Assembly (NCBI GenBank): GCA_022316685.1
Contig: JAKJHU010000259.1
Span: forward strand, 124,001 to 188,000
Origin: Progne subis subis
Lineage: Eukaryota; Chordata; Aves; Passeriformes; Hirundinidae
Direction of reading: 5' to 3'
DNA length: 64,000 bases
Part shown: positions 23,180 to 34,055 of the stretch, one piece after another
Layout: the number at the start of each line of letters is the position of its first letter
Numbering within the stretch: the stretch's first letter is position 1
Made by a program: the position numbers and the translations under genes
Notes under the pieces: generated by a model
The model's input: the letters and a program-made list of their open reading frames with translations, nothing else
Told to the model about the DNA's origin: nothing
Databases searched by the model: none

Positions 23180-24970
23180 AAATCCTGGTAATTAGTGTGA
23201 CTCCGTACATGCAGAACATAATATGGATGAACTCTGGCCTGAATTGCACACCCCAGGGTCTTCAGTAAATTAAACAAGGCGGGGTTACTGACCTCCTTCA
23301 ACACTGAACAACCCAATTGCTGTGCGATGTCGGCAACATAGGCGGAGTCCGTGATCAAATTGAAAGGTTCCTGGGAAAATTTCTCAAATGCCATGACAGC
23401 AGCCTTTAGTTCAACCAGTTGGGCTGACCCATTCTCATGGCTTTCCAAAACCTGCCACTCAGATCCATCCTGCCAGGTAACAATGGCTTTTCCTGCTTTG
23501 CCCGAACCGTCAGTGAAGACGGTGGGACCTTGCACTGGCTCTTGGCTATTTTTGGGTCGTAGAGAAAATTGAGTATTTTTGGCCACTTGCAATAGCTTGT
23601 GGCTAGGCAGATGATAAGTGATCTGCCCTGAAAAACCCTCGAGAGCACTTTGCAGCGAAACATTGTTCGCATAGCTCCAATCAAATTCCTCCCTCTGAAC
23701 CGGGAGTATGATCTCTGAGGGATCTGCACCCATCAATTGCAAACAGCGTTGCCGGCACTTGATTATCAAGCGCACAATCAATTCAAACAGCGCCATCGCC
23801 ATCTTATGCGGCTGATGAGGCAGGAAGACCCATTCCAAGATGTGCAGAGGATCAGTCCAATCATCATTCCATTGGCCGATGATACCTGTAGGATGTAAAT
23901 CAGGAGTGGTAATGAACACAGTGACATCAATGGAAGGTTCAATGCGGTACACCTGGCAAGCCGAAACAGCTTGCTGAACCTCCTCCAGCACTTTTTGTGC
24001 CTCAGGGGTTAATTCACGAGGTGACTTTAAATCAGTGTCCCCTTTCAACAATTCAGACAAGGGAGACAGTTTTGCTGTGGTCAGTCCTAAGTAAGGACGT
24101 AACCAGCTGATAACACCTACCAGCTTCTGAGCGTCATTCAGTGTTTTCACCGATTGCACAAATTGCACCTCCTGGTGACAGATTGTCCGTTCCAGAATTT
24201 TGACCCCCAAATATTTCCAGGGAGGTTGTTGTTGTACCTTTTCTGGAGCTACCTGCAGTCCATGTGAATGCACAGCATTCAACAACTGAGGCTGTATCCT
24301 CAGCAGCTCCTCCTGGGTGGGCGCAGCCACCAAAATGTCGTCCATATAATGATAGACGTGAGCTTCAGGAAACTGCTTGCGAACTCCAGACAAGGCACGG
24401 GCTACATACCATTGGCACAACATTGGCGAATTGCGCATTCCTTGAGGAAGAACTCTCCATTGATACTGCTGTGTGGGCTCTGCATCATTTATTGTTGGTA
24501 CCGTGAAGGCAAATTTTTGGTCTGTCATTGGGATACAGAGGGATCGTAAGAAAACAATCCTTCAGATCCACAAGGAGGACTGGCCAGTCCACAGGAAGCA
24601 TGGCAGGCGATGGCATACCAGCCTGCAATGTTCCCATCCTTTCCATCACGGCATTGATCTTTTGGAGGTCTTGTAGCAACCTCCATTTCCCAGACTTCTT
24701 TTTGATACAAAAGACAGGAGTGTTCCAGGACTGGTAGTTGGTTCCAAATGCCCCTAATCCAACTGCTCCTGTACGAGTTCACGAAGGGCGACTAGCTTGT
24801 CATGAGGGAGGGGCCACTGGTTCTCCCAGATGGGTCTGTCCACCAGCCACCGTAAAGGAGGTGTGGGACACTCTGCGCCCTTCATCACAGTGGCCCCAAT
24901 CAAAAATCCCTTCCCAGTCGCACCCCCCACACGGCCAAAACATGCCTCCCCCAGAGGTTCTGAGGAATAT
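23128..24970 (-). pseudogene. ERV-2 pol: reverse transcriptase-RNase H, frameshifted
   Basis: This copies viral RNA into DNA and degrades the RNA strand. The main open frame (24528-23128, 466 codons) has LPQG at residues 27-30, the catalytic YMDD at 61-64 (24337-24348), and the connection domain. The RNase H domain carries Asp340 (FTDGSG), Glu373 (VELKA) and Asp394 (TDSAY). The fingers/palm start lies upstream in other frames. A 64-codon piece at 24679-24485 has the first catalytic Asp (DLKDCF). The pol N-terminus at about 24970-24690 has a TAG stop near 24770 and at least one frameshift near 24700-24740. A further frameshift near 24525 joins the pieces and another near 23180 leads to integrase. 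The active site is intact but the protein cannot be made in one piece. Confidence 0.9.
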
Positions 24971-25704
24971 CAGTAACATGAGGCCACATTATGGCTGTCT
25001 GTCCCTCTGGGTTCGTGATGGCCACAGGATTCTGGCTCACGTAGCATTGCTTCGTTCCTCCGAAGCCCGCGATCGGTGTCTTTGCCAGGTTCAAAGGCCA
25101 CTGCGGGGGCCAAGCAGCCAGGGAGAGAATGCTCACGTAATGCCCCCGTATCTAGGAGGCCACGAAGGTAAATCTCCGATGTCGTGGCACCAACCATGGG
25201 CACGGTACACAGTGTCTCAGGACGGTCTTTGGTCAGGACAGCAGTCCAGCGCACCTGAGGTGGCCCTGTAGAGTCGAAGGCACCGTCTCCTCGCGACCGG
25301 TCCTCGGTTCTGGAAACAGCCGACTTAAAAGGAACAAGGTGAGCAATTCGTGTGCCTTTTGGAATAGTCAGAGGGGGGGTGGGTGTGAAGACCATTGCGT
25401 GGATCTGTCCCGAAAAATCCACATCAATCAGTCCCAGGTGCACTATGATACCCTGAATGGTGGCACTGGATCTCCCCATCAGAAAAGCACTCATGCCATC
25501 ACCCAGGGGACCAAAGGCATCCAGGGGAACCTTGTGTATTTTGTCCGAATCAATCACAACAGACTCGGCTGTGCAGACATCAACACCTGCTGAACCACAG
25601 GTGCTGGCTGCAAGCCTGCTGAGCAGATCTCCATTGGTTGGGGCTGAGGCAGAGACATTTGTTTCGGCACACGTCTCGCCTTTGCACTCTGCATCGTGTT
25701 TCCC
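24900..25704 (-). pseudogene. ERV-2 dUTPase-protease (pro), frameshifted
   Basis: This frame is entered by -1 frameshifting from gag at 25698-25704 and stays open from there. The N-terminal part is a trimeric-type dUTPase, which removes dUTP. It has a SAGVDVCT segment, GRSS followed by a glycine-rich strand, and LIDVDFSGQI. An aspartic protease follows, with the active-site triad LLDTGA (Asp-Thr-Gly at 25144-25152). Directly after DTGA the frame is lost. The remaining protease sequence (flap to C-terminus, including NLWGR near the end) continues in another frame from about 25136 to 24900, indicating a one-base insertion. A dUTPase joined to protease in the pro frame is a betaretrovirus-like layout. 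Confidence 0.88.
25698..25704 (-). promoter_or_regulatory. Gag-pro -1 ribosomal frameshift site GGGAAAC (ERV-2)
   Basis: On the minus strand the gag codons here read G GGA AAC, the canonical X XXY YYZ heptamer, in the correct phase. Slipping back one base gives a frame that stays open through the dUTPase and up to the protease active site. Betaretroviruses use this kind of site to make Gag-Pro. No attempt was made to fold the downstream RNA, so a stimulatory pseudoknot is not shown. Confidence 0.85.
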
Positions 25705-25874
25705 GAACAGCCCAACGGCTGACCATTCACATGCACTCTCGCCTTACATGCATTTGCAGCGTGATTCGGTCTTCCACATCGTGCACAATAAAATAAGACG
25801 GCCGTAGGCTTCTGTGCCTTTCCGCCCTGTTTCTTCCTGGTCCGAGCACCCCACTGCTGCTGTTGCACCCCTTG

Positions 25875-25994
25875 GGGAACGACCCAAGCAGGCTGCACGG
25901 CAGCAGCCACAGCCGGTTGCACGGCCACAGGCACGGCCGGCTGGACCGCCGTAGCCACCGTCGGTTGAACAATTGTAGCCACAGCTGGCTGCAC
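25875..25994 (-). repeat. In-frame 24-bp repeat in ERV-2 gag
   Basis: Five tandem eight-residue units start VQP (for example VQPAVATI, VQPTVATA, VQPAVPVA). They lie between the capsid and the zinc knuckle at residues 401-440 of the 546-codon frame. The repeat is visible in the DNA as a degenerate 24-bp period. Confidence 0.9.
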
Positions 25995-28178
25995 AGCTGT
26001 AGGCACAGCAACCACCTGTTGGCTGGAAGGTGATACCTTTGCACAGGCCCCAACCATGTCCGACATGGATGGTTCCCCAGGAAGCACTTCAATAATCCTC
26101 TTGCAAACTGCATTGCAGTTGCCCTGAGCAAGGGACTGAATCATGAGCTTCCTTGTTGTAGGATCACTCACCTGCTTCTCCACAGCAGCCATCAGCTGTC
26201 CTGCGAAGCACAGGAAGGGCTCATCAACTCCCTGGGCAACCGTTGCATAGGGCTGCTGTGGAGTAGCCAGCTGTAAGGTCTGAACCAGGGCTGCCATGCC
26301 TGTTTGTTGGCACTGCTCCTGGACCAAGGGCTCATAACCAGCCTGCCCTTCGGCCCTGGTATAATTGCCTGTTCCTATTAGCATATCGGTATTAACCATA
26401 TGCCTAGGATCACCCTGACCTAGTGCCCTATTCCGTTCCACCATTCTGGTTGCCAGCTTAGTCCATGTATTCTCAAAGAAGTCATATTCAGCCGGTGGGA
26501 AAAGGGCTCGAGCCAAGGTCCGAATGTCAAAGGGTGTCAAAAGACTGGCATTAAAACAACGAAGAACCTGCATCACCTCAGCTGAGCCCAGACCATACTT
26601 CCCAACTGCATCACGCTGTTCTGTCAAAGCCTGCCAAACCAAGGGTTGATAGGTGTTATGAGTAGCACCCTGAAGGACAGGAAAGGCCTGAAGACCCTCA
26701 GATGAAGCAGCAGCACCTGCCTTATCCTGCCCTGTAGACCCCACAGGGTCAGATGCAGGCACTACAGGTCCTGCAACAGCACTCAATCCTTCAACCTTAG
26801 CCTTTACTTCGTCCCAGAACTGGCCGCAGTCTCTCGGCCTTACGGTCACCTGACAAGGGGGGAGTGTCCAAGCTGTTGTTGAAGAGCCAACAGCACGGGA
26901 AGTTTTGCTCTTACCAAAGACCGGCCGCATTCCAGCCGTGTCCCCACTCGCACTGAACTTAAACACCTCGCCGCCCGCAGCTGCCACCATAACGCTCGCA
27001 GCGGGAAGCAGGGGCGGGGTCGGACTAGCCGCTGGTGTCGGGCCCACCGCATCCGCAGCGGGGCTGGAGCCCGCACCGGCCGCCGGAGACCAGTAAGATG
27101 CCTCTGCGGCAGGCACAACAGCTGGGGAATCAGTGTCGCGTCTAGGCAGAGGCGGAGATCGCGCCTCCTTCCCTGGCGGGGCCGCGTCGGTCACTGCTGG
27201 CTGCCCATTAGAACCGGCCGCATCAGAGCCTCTTCCCGCTCCGCGAGCATCGCCAGCAACCCATGGGGCCGGCGCGGGAGGCGGAGTGTCCGGAACCCCC
27301 CCGAGAAGGGGTCCCTCAGGGGCCCGGGAGCCCGCGGCCCCCCCACCCCAGAGCGGGGCGAAGCTGTCAGCCCGCGCGTGGGGGCGGCGCCCACCGAGAG
27401 GCTGACCGGGGCCCTGCCTCCGGCATCGTCCTGCGGCGGCGCTGGGGCAGAGGCAGCCAGTACAGCCGCCTCCGGACCCGGGCTGGGCGGCAGAGCGGGC
27501 AGCGTCACGTCACCCGACTCCTTTGGATACGTGACGGTCGTGCAACAAAAGAGGCAATGTGCAGTGACCGAGTTCTGGCCAAACAAAAGCGGAGCCCGCT
27601 TTCCCGGGCCGCCCCCCACCCCCCATCAAAGCCAGAAAGGCGTGGAGAGGAGGCGGCCCCAACCCCCTCCGGCTGCCCTGCGGAGCGGGGGTCGTCAGGA
27701 CCGGCCCCGGGCTCAGCGGGGCTCTGCCCCCCCTCTGCCCGAGACCAGTGCCAGAACCCGAGGGGGGGAAACCCCCCTGCGCAGGAACGGGGGAGGGAGG
27801 GGAAGAATCACAAAGGAGCTCAAGTTCAGATCCCGGGTCTGACACAATGACTCCGCCTCCTTCCAGCTCTCTGTCCCGCTTTGGAATGGGGCTTTCAGCC
27901 TTCGAGCTGTAAGGGGTCGACTTAAAAACCGCTTTCTCAAATAATTTCCATTGCAAAAATAACACTGCAGTTCCTTCATCCTGTTCTATATCAAGGCAGT
28001 CTAACATACAATCCTTCAGGAGATACCACTCTCGTCGACTTAACACAGACCCTGGAGTGGGAAAGAACCCATGTCGCCTGCCCCACGCAAATAGACTCTG
28101 AAGCCCCTCTTGGGATATCTGAGCATCCTTCCGCTCCAAGATATCTCCCCAAAGTTCCCAAACTAAAGAATCTTCCAT

Positions 28179-28250
28179 GATAAACACAAAACAGGCAAAG
28201 AGGGGAAGGAAAAACCTCACCCAAATGTTCGTCCACTAGGGGTCACCAGA
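28179..28250 (-). other. ERV-2 leader and primer-binding site
   Basis: Two bases after the 5' LTR the minus strand reads TGGTGACCCCTAGTGGAC (28231-28248). The TGG start and position fit a tRNA primer-binding site. The first ten bases match the tRNA-Trp type used by avian leukosis-type viruses, but the remainder does not, so the tRNA is uncertain. The leader to the gag ATG is very short. Confidence 0.65.
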
Positions 28251-28647
28251 TGTTGCCGAGACACACAAAGCAGTCACACGCAGATAAATAGTTTGCAAAG
28301 CAGAGGTTCTTCCAGACCCCAGCTTCTGCTGAGAGAGCGGAGAGAGGAGGAAGACTGCCTCTTTGTTTATTCTTTACTTTTTATACATTTGTGGGTCTGG
28401 CAGAAGATTCGCTTTTTGGGGTTTCCACCCCTCAGCCTCAGTGGCCAGACCAACTGTCAGTTACAGTTGTTTTTCAGGTTAGAATTATGCAAACAAAGGA
28501 CAAGGAATGAAAAACAAAGGATTTGTTTATGTTACATCTGTGGGAAAGATAGAAAAATGGCTCTAACATTGTACAGTAGCTAAAAGATCTGACTCCATTA
28601 TGAAATTCAAAAGGCTAAATAAAAAACTCAGAAAAACCAGGGTAACA
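28251..28647 (-). repeat. ERV-2 5' LTR
   Basis: A 397-bp LTR that differs at 7 positions from 21697-22093 and has the same length. It has TG/CA ends and the same TATA and AATAAA blocks. It is immediately flanked on the right by GGTGTC, the second copy of the TSD. Confidence 0.95.
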
Positions 28648-30717
28648 GGTGTCCACAAATACATGGACATACCTTTGCCTATCAAAGGACATGATGTGTG
28701 TCACGTCCGTCTGCCATACCTCACAGCTCTTCAATCCCCTGCGGTTTGCTCCTGCACTCAGGGCTGGGAGTGTGTGTTGCTGGCACGAGGGACACATTGA
28801 CACAATTGCCCGAGCCTGTTCCCGAGTTAGGTGGAACTGGCGGATTAGGCCTGGTGCATTCTGGTGAAAAAGCTGATGGCTGATTTTGGCTTGTCCAAAG
28901 ATGTTTGGGAGTGGGGCCATCTCCACAGGCACAGCAAGAGCATCAGCCCTTCTGTTGCCCTCGGCTATGAATCGTGGTAAATTGATCTGTGATCTGATGT
29001 GCATCACATAAAATTGTTGCTCTTGGTGGGAAATCAGATTTACTAGTTTGGAGAGCAAGTTGAAAAGTGCAGAATTGGAGACCTCACTCAGTACAACTTG
29101 TTCAGCTCTGGATACTACACCTGCTACATAGGCCGAATCTGTGACCAAATTGAATGGTTCAGGAAACTTTTCAAAAGCAGCCCTAACAACTGCAGCCAAC
29201 TCAGCTACCTGAGGTGATCCTTCCACCTTGACAATATCTTTTTCCCACTGCCGAGTCTGAGGATCTTTCCATGTTATTACTGATTTATGAGATGTTCCAG
29301 ATGCATCTGTAAAAACGGTTAAAGCCTTTAAAGGCCTCCTGCTCTGAACATTTTTTAATGACAAATTGAACTGAATTTGTTCTCTAAATAATTTGTGAGC
29401 AGGCTGATGAATTGAAATTTGACCTGTGTAGCTATCCAGAGCAAACTGCAAAGCTTCATTTTCATGAATCAGGTGCTCCAGCATTGCTTTTGTGATTTGG
29501 CCCAAGTTTATCTCAGTTGGGATGTGAATACACTCAAAATCACTTCCTGCCAACACCCTGATCCGGGTCCTGGCTTTCCAGATCAATTCTGCTACCAGTT
29601 CCTGTGGCCTGGTCATTCTTTTGGGCCAGTGGTGACTGAGGAAAACCCACTCTATGATTAAGAGGGGATCCCTACAGTCTTCGTCCTTTTTTGATTTTTC
29701 CACTCTTTCCCACTGAAAAATCATCCCGTGTAAGTGTGGCAATTTGCCCAAAATGATGAATTTGAATAGCAAGTCTGATTGCCACCTGTCGGCCTGTCTG
29801 GTGGCCATACAGTCCTGTATCTTTTCTAGGGCTGCTCGTGTCTCTTGGGTGAGGGTCCTCGGAGAATTTAGCTCCTCTCCCCCTTTTAAAATATTAAAGA
29901 GGGGGTCTAGGTCTTCAGTGGTCAGACCTAGCCAAGGTCTTACCCAATTTAAGGAGCCACACAACTGCTGGACATCTGCTAAGGTCCTGATGTTATTTTT
30001 GACAACCAATTTTTGCGGCACAATGGTCCGCTTACCAATCTCTAGGCTCAGGTTCTTCCAAGGCGACATCCTTTGAATCTTTTCCTCCTGAAGCTCAAAC
30101 CCTGCAGCAATCAAAGAATCGATTGTCAGGTCAAGCACGTGGGACAGTAAGTCATCATTGGGGGCACACACGAGCACGTCACCCATGCAGTGCAGGATGA
30201 TGGCTTCTCCTACAGCTGTGCGCACTGGGGACAGCAGGGAAGAGAGGTACCACTGACAAATAGATGGTGAGTTTTTCATCCCTTGGAGAAGAAATTTCCA
30301 GTGGTATCTTTTCCTTGGGGCTTCTGGGTTGAGGGTAGGGACCAAGAAGGCGAAACGTGGAGAATCGTCAGGGTGCAGAGGGATCTGGAAAAAACAATCT
30401 TTGATATCAATAATTGCCAAATTCCAATTTTGGGGGAGCATCGCTGGGGATGGCATCCCTGGTTGGAGAGAACCCGTGTCCTCAATGACATTATTAATGT
30501 GACAGAGATTGTGGAGGAGCTGCCACTTGCCTTTGTTTGCCTTTTTTATAACAAAGACTGGGGAATTCCATGGAGACACGGTTTCCACAATGTGGCCTTT
30601 AGCTAGCTGTTCACCCACTAGCTCCTGAAGCACCTTCAATTTTTCTTTACTGAGCGGCCACTGCTCTACCCAGACTGGTGAATCAGTTTTCCAATAGAGT
30701 TTCTGGGTAGGGCGCAC
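28648..30717 (-). pseudogene. ERV-1 pol: RT, RNase H and integrase N-terminus
   Basis: A 700-codon frame opens at 30717 and runs to 28615, its last residues coming from the ERV-2 LTR. RT is at residues 1-300, with IDIKDCF (first catalytic Asp) near 104 and LLQG at 143-146. In place of the YxDD motif it has CMGD at 177-180 (30178-30189), so one of the two essential aspartates is glycine. RNase H carries Asp471 (FTDASG), Glu506 and Asp527 (TDSAY). The integrase zinc domain has His614/618, His629, Cys642 and Cys645, and the first catalytic Asp is 671 (QTDVT). At codons 689-690 the frame enters the TSD and then ERV-2. RT is inactive by residue loss and integrase by insertion. The long frame in an old element is notable. 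Confidence 0.92.
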
Positions 30718-31530
30718 TTCAGTGGCCGCAGCCCGAAAAACCAGGGGGGCAGCGGGAATGCCAGTCGTGACCCCCCCACTGGGCCATCAGGTCTCTCCCC
30801 CACAAGGGCTCTGAATAATCTAAAACAAATGGCCGCAGTGTAGCCAATTGTCCGTTTGGCCCCTTAATTTGCACTACCCTTTTTGATTGTATTTCATTTC
30901 ATCCCCCCTATAACTTACACGTGCCAAGCCATATTTTGCAGTGTGGGGCCACATCATTTCTGGTACAATCGTTACATACATGCCTGTGTCCAAAACCCCT
31001 GTGAGGTTTATTACTTCCCCACTGTAATGGACCTCACACCCTATTATGAGTTTGTCCCTCCCAATAACTTGTGAGGAGCAAACCTCAAGGTGTTTGTTCC
31101 TTGTGCTGTTTTTTCCAGGGAACGGGTCAGCTGCTGGAATTGCCTGAGCTATTATCTGCCCCTTAGGCAGAAACAAAGGTGGACGGACACAGCGCAGCCA
31201 GAGAACTACTTGTTTAGGGTTTGATGAGGCAAGATCCGGAAGGATCTCAATCTCTCTCCGTGTGTACTTGGTGTCCCCAAGGATGACATACTTACTGCCA
31301 ACATGTTGCCAGGAGCCTAGCACTTGTAGATCCAATGAACCTAAATGCCAGTCTGTGTCACTTAGATGCAAGGATTCTGTCAGTTGCAACCTAAAAGGCT
31401 TTTGGAGACATTCTGTGGTTAGACAGGGTCTGCTTACGTCATGATCTGAAAGGGTCATATCTGGTGACTTCTGCTGAAAGGCAGAACTGATTGTAACAGG
31501 ATTATTTAATTTAACATTTGTATTTTTTCA
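30718..31530 (-). pseudogene. ERV-1 dUTPase-like/protease (pro)
   Basis: A 194-codon frame at 31458-30874 lies between gag and pol. The N-terminal 120 residues resemble a dUTPase in size and in a PPLFLPKGQIIAQAIP segment, but its active-site motifs are poorly kept. The C-terminal part has the aspartic protease triad LDTG followed by YVTIVPEMMWP. It stops at 30874, before the full protease length, and about 155 nt lacking an open frame separate it from pol. It sits in the same frame as gag and pol here, which probably reflects later indels rather than the original frameshift layout. Confidence 0.8.
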
Positions 31531-31572
31531 TTTTTTCTTCCCCCACCCCCCGTCTGATTTGCCCTATTTATG

Positions 31573-33391
31573 TCAGCACGCTGGACAAGTAAGTGCTGAC
31601 ATTTTAGTTTTTTGAAAATTCCCTTTGAACTCTTGAAACCTCCCACCCCCATTGTCCCAAAAGTACAGAAACTGCTTCTTTAAAGGGCACTGAGATGCCC
31701 AATGTCCAGCCTGATCACACAGGAGACATGTTCTTTTGGGTGGTGGCTGTGGCTGTGGCACAGGTGGCATGGCGTCTGCTGCAGCAAGTCTTTGTGGTGG
31801 TCTGAATGCATCTCTGGAACTGTGATTAAGGTCTGCACTCATGAAAGGAACTTTCTGGGTACAAACATGCAGCACGTCATCTAAGCTTGGAGCCAGGTCC
31901 AAGGGCAGGCTGAGGATGGCTGCCTTACACTGTTCATTTGCGTTGGTCAGTGCCATCTCCTCCAGGACATGTTCCTGGGCCCCTTCATTCTTAACCTGTA
32001 ACTTGACAGCTCAAGTTAATCGCTCCACAAATGTTACAAAAGGTTCTGATGGAAGCTGCTTTATTTTACTGTAAGTTTGGAAGGACCCATCGGGTCGGAT
32101 TGAAAAGAATGCTTTTAAAGCACTCTCTTTAATGCATTCTAAAACAGCTAAAGGAATTTCTTGAGCTTGTTTTAGTGCTGCAACCCATTCACCATCACCA
32201 CACAGATGTTCGAACTGAATTGGCAAATTATTATTATCAACAGCCATTTCAGGATTTTGCCAAAGCTCTGGGAGTAAATCTCTTAATCTTTTTTCCATGT
32301 AGAGTCCCAAAGCCTAAACTGTGTGGATGAAAGGAGGGCAGAAAAAAGCTGCCGGAGGTCAAAGGGAACAATAGGATTGCCTGCTAAATTTGCTTTTAAA
32401 AGGCTGTGAAAGTATTCACTTTCGCATCCAAATTTGGCCTGAGCTTTACACAAATCCTGAATCGATTGTTGAGGGAAGGGGTCCCAATTACTGTGGACAG
32501 CACCCCCTCTTTTTGACCGTCGGTATGTGACAGGGGTGGTAGAGAAGCCAGGGTAATTTCCTGCTTCCGGGTTCCTGGCTCTGCCCCCCCTCCCCCTTTC
32601 CCCGGGCCATAGGAACTAGGACTGTGGGCGGGGAAACCATGGGAACCAGGGGCAGGGAGGGGCTGGAGGCTTGAGTTACATGGGGAGGAGTTGGAGAGCA
32701 GAGGTTTGAGGGTAGGGGGTGGAGTCAGAGGAGAGGGCGGTGCCGGGGGTGGTACCAAAGGGAAGGGGGGGTTTGGGGGGAGAAAGGGATTGCGGGAAAG
32801 AGGGACAAACAAAGAGAGAGGCTCCGGGAGCACATGGCTTTGGCCATTTTGGGGAACACAGGAGTCCCCTCCATCTTGTGACCCCCCCCCCTTCCGAACT
32901 AAGACTAGTTTGGGATTCACTAAGATGGGGGTTTTGTGCGCTCAACTGCCTGCAAAAGTAAACCTAACTTGGGCTTTACAAACTAGGGAAGAAGGGAGTT
33001 TTGGGGGAAGCTTCTCGAGGAATATCTGATTTTGGGGAAGGGATTTTGGAGTCAGGGTAGGGAGAAACTGAGGAAACTGGGAAAAGTCTACAAGGAACAG
33101 GCTTTTTATTATTTTCATTTTGTTTTTGCATTGCAAATAGAATCTGCAGGCTCCAAAGAGCAAAATTTGCTTTTTCTTTATCATTAGGGGAGCTTTATTG
33201 AGACAATTCCTTTGCAACAGTTTCCCAAAATTATGGGGAGCTTATTGCTCAGATACCTTTGGAAATTGAGTAAGTAACTACCGAAGGAAATTTTTTAATT
33301 TCTTCTTGGAAAAATGGGTTTTCCCATCATCCAAGGCATTTAAAATATTGTAATAGACCCTCTTTTGAGACACAGACAATTTTGCACACAT
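31573..33391 (-). pseudogene. ERV-1 gag
   Basis: Decayed structural polyprotein. A probable matrix region begins near an ATG at 33391 and carries a TAG stop after about 37 codons and more stops downstream. A Pro-rich segment is open at 32920-32396 in the same frame. The capsid C-terminal half follows in another frame (32310-32011), with the major homology region (QLPSEPFVTFVERL) at its end. It is cut by a TGA that looks like a decayed CGA, and continues in frame at 31956-31573. That last piece has one CCHC zinc knuckle (Cys77, Cys80, His85, Cys90) of nucleocapsid. A frameshift lies between 32396 and 32310. There is no intact product. Confidence 0.85.
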
Positions 33392-34034
33392 TTTTGGCTC
33401 AGATTTTGAGTTTCTGTGTCCTCTCTATTGTTACTGAGAAACTGAAAGGAAGAAAAAAAAAAAAAAAGAAAAACCTCACTGGAGAGAAAAAAGCCAAAAG
33501 AGGAAACGGATTCCTTTTCCACCCCCTAAGGCTGATAAAAGCACTTTGAAGGTTTACTCTGAAAGCAAAACCTTCCCCAGTAGAGGAAAAAACCCGTTTC
33601 CCTAAGGAATCTCACCTCTGAAAAAGATTTTCCCTTAGAAAACCGAAAGTGGTACTCACCAAAATTCCAGCATTCCTTTCCTTTCTTTCCCAATCACTCC
33701 TTTTTGCCTGAGACTGACCCTTTTTGGTGCAAAAAGAGCTTCCAGTCTCGGTTCCCAGGGTTATATTTCCACAAGCATGTGGTCACCTTCCCTGGAACAG
33801 TCACGGAGCTTCTTTGCAGGACTCCGATGGGATTTTTGGGTCCAAGGGAGAAAACTGCAGTCCTGGCCTGTAGAATCCTGTGTTTCAGAGACTCCACAGC
33901 GAATGCCAAGCCTGACGGGTCTGTCTCTGTGTGAGTGGGCTACATTTCATGACTCATGTACCTGTGTGAGATTCCTTGGCCATGTGCTCCCTGAGTGGTT
34001 CTTCCAGCTTTTTGGGAACCTTTTGTGGCTCCAA
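33392..34034 (-). other. ERV-1 5' leader
   Basis: About 640 nt lie between the primer-binding site and the first matrix-like codons. No significant frame was seen. It would have carried the packaging signal and any splice donor, neither of which I can assign by eye. Confidence 0.6.
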
Positions 34035-34053
34035 GTCCCACATTAAGGCACCA
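34035..34053 (-). other. ERV-1 primer-binding site, Lys-type, decayed
   Basis: Two bases after the 5' LTR the minus strand reads TGGTGCCTTAATGTGGGAC. Compared with the tRNA-Lys(1,2)-type site, the differences are mainly C-to-T changes at CpG positions plus one extra T. This fits age-related decay of a betaretrovirus-type primer site. Confidence 0.65.
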
Positions 34054-34055
34054 GC

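Larger units (their letters stand above)
25554..28178 (-). pseudogene. ERV-2 gag
   Basis: Structural polyprotein. The first likely ATG is at 28178 (MEDSLVWELWGDI), only about 70 nt after the 5' LTR; an upstream in-frame ATG at 28220 is also possible. The N-terminal matrix-like region runs open to 27510. A Pro/Ala/Gly-rich linker (about 27600-27200) is readable only across two frames, suggesting compensating indels or one stop. A 546-codon frame (27194-25554) then holds the capsid, with the major homology region at residues 321-340 (QGVDEPF). After it come an eight-residue repeat tract (401-440) and one CCHC zinc knuckle (Cys470, Cys473, His478, Cys483). The gag stop lies about 140 nt after the slippery site. 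Confidence 0.88.
21697..28647 (-). mobile_element. ERV-2: younger class II provirus nested in ERV-1
   Basis: This 6951-bp provirus on the minus strand has two 397-bp LTRs, a tRNA primer site, gag, dUTPase-protease, RT-RNase H, integrase and a polypurine tract. A perfect 6-bp TSD, GGTGTC, lies at 21691-21696 and 28648-28653, within the ERV-1 integrase codons. The LTRs differ at 7 of 397 positions by direct comparison (about 1.8%) with no indels. There is no env: only about 80 nt separate the integrase stop from the 3' LTR. The capsid and dUTPase-protease-pol arrangement is class II (alpha/beta-like). Single-base breaks in gag, protease and pol make it defective, but long open frames remain, in keeping with recent insertion. 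Confidence 0.95.

Noticed and set aside
27263..27850. 195-codon plus-strand frame, Arg/Pro/Gly-rich
   Set aside because: Antisense of the GC-rich Gag linker of ERV-2. Low stop density from composition.
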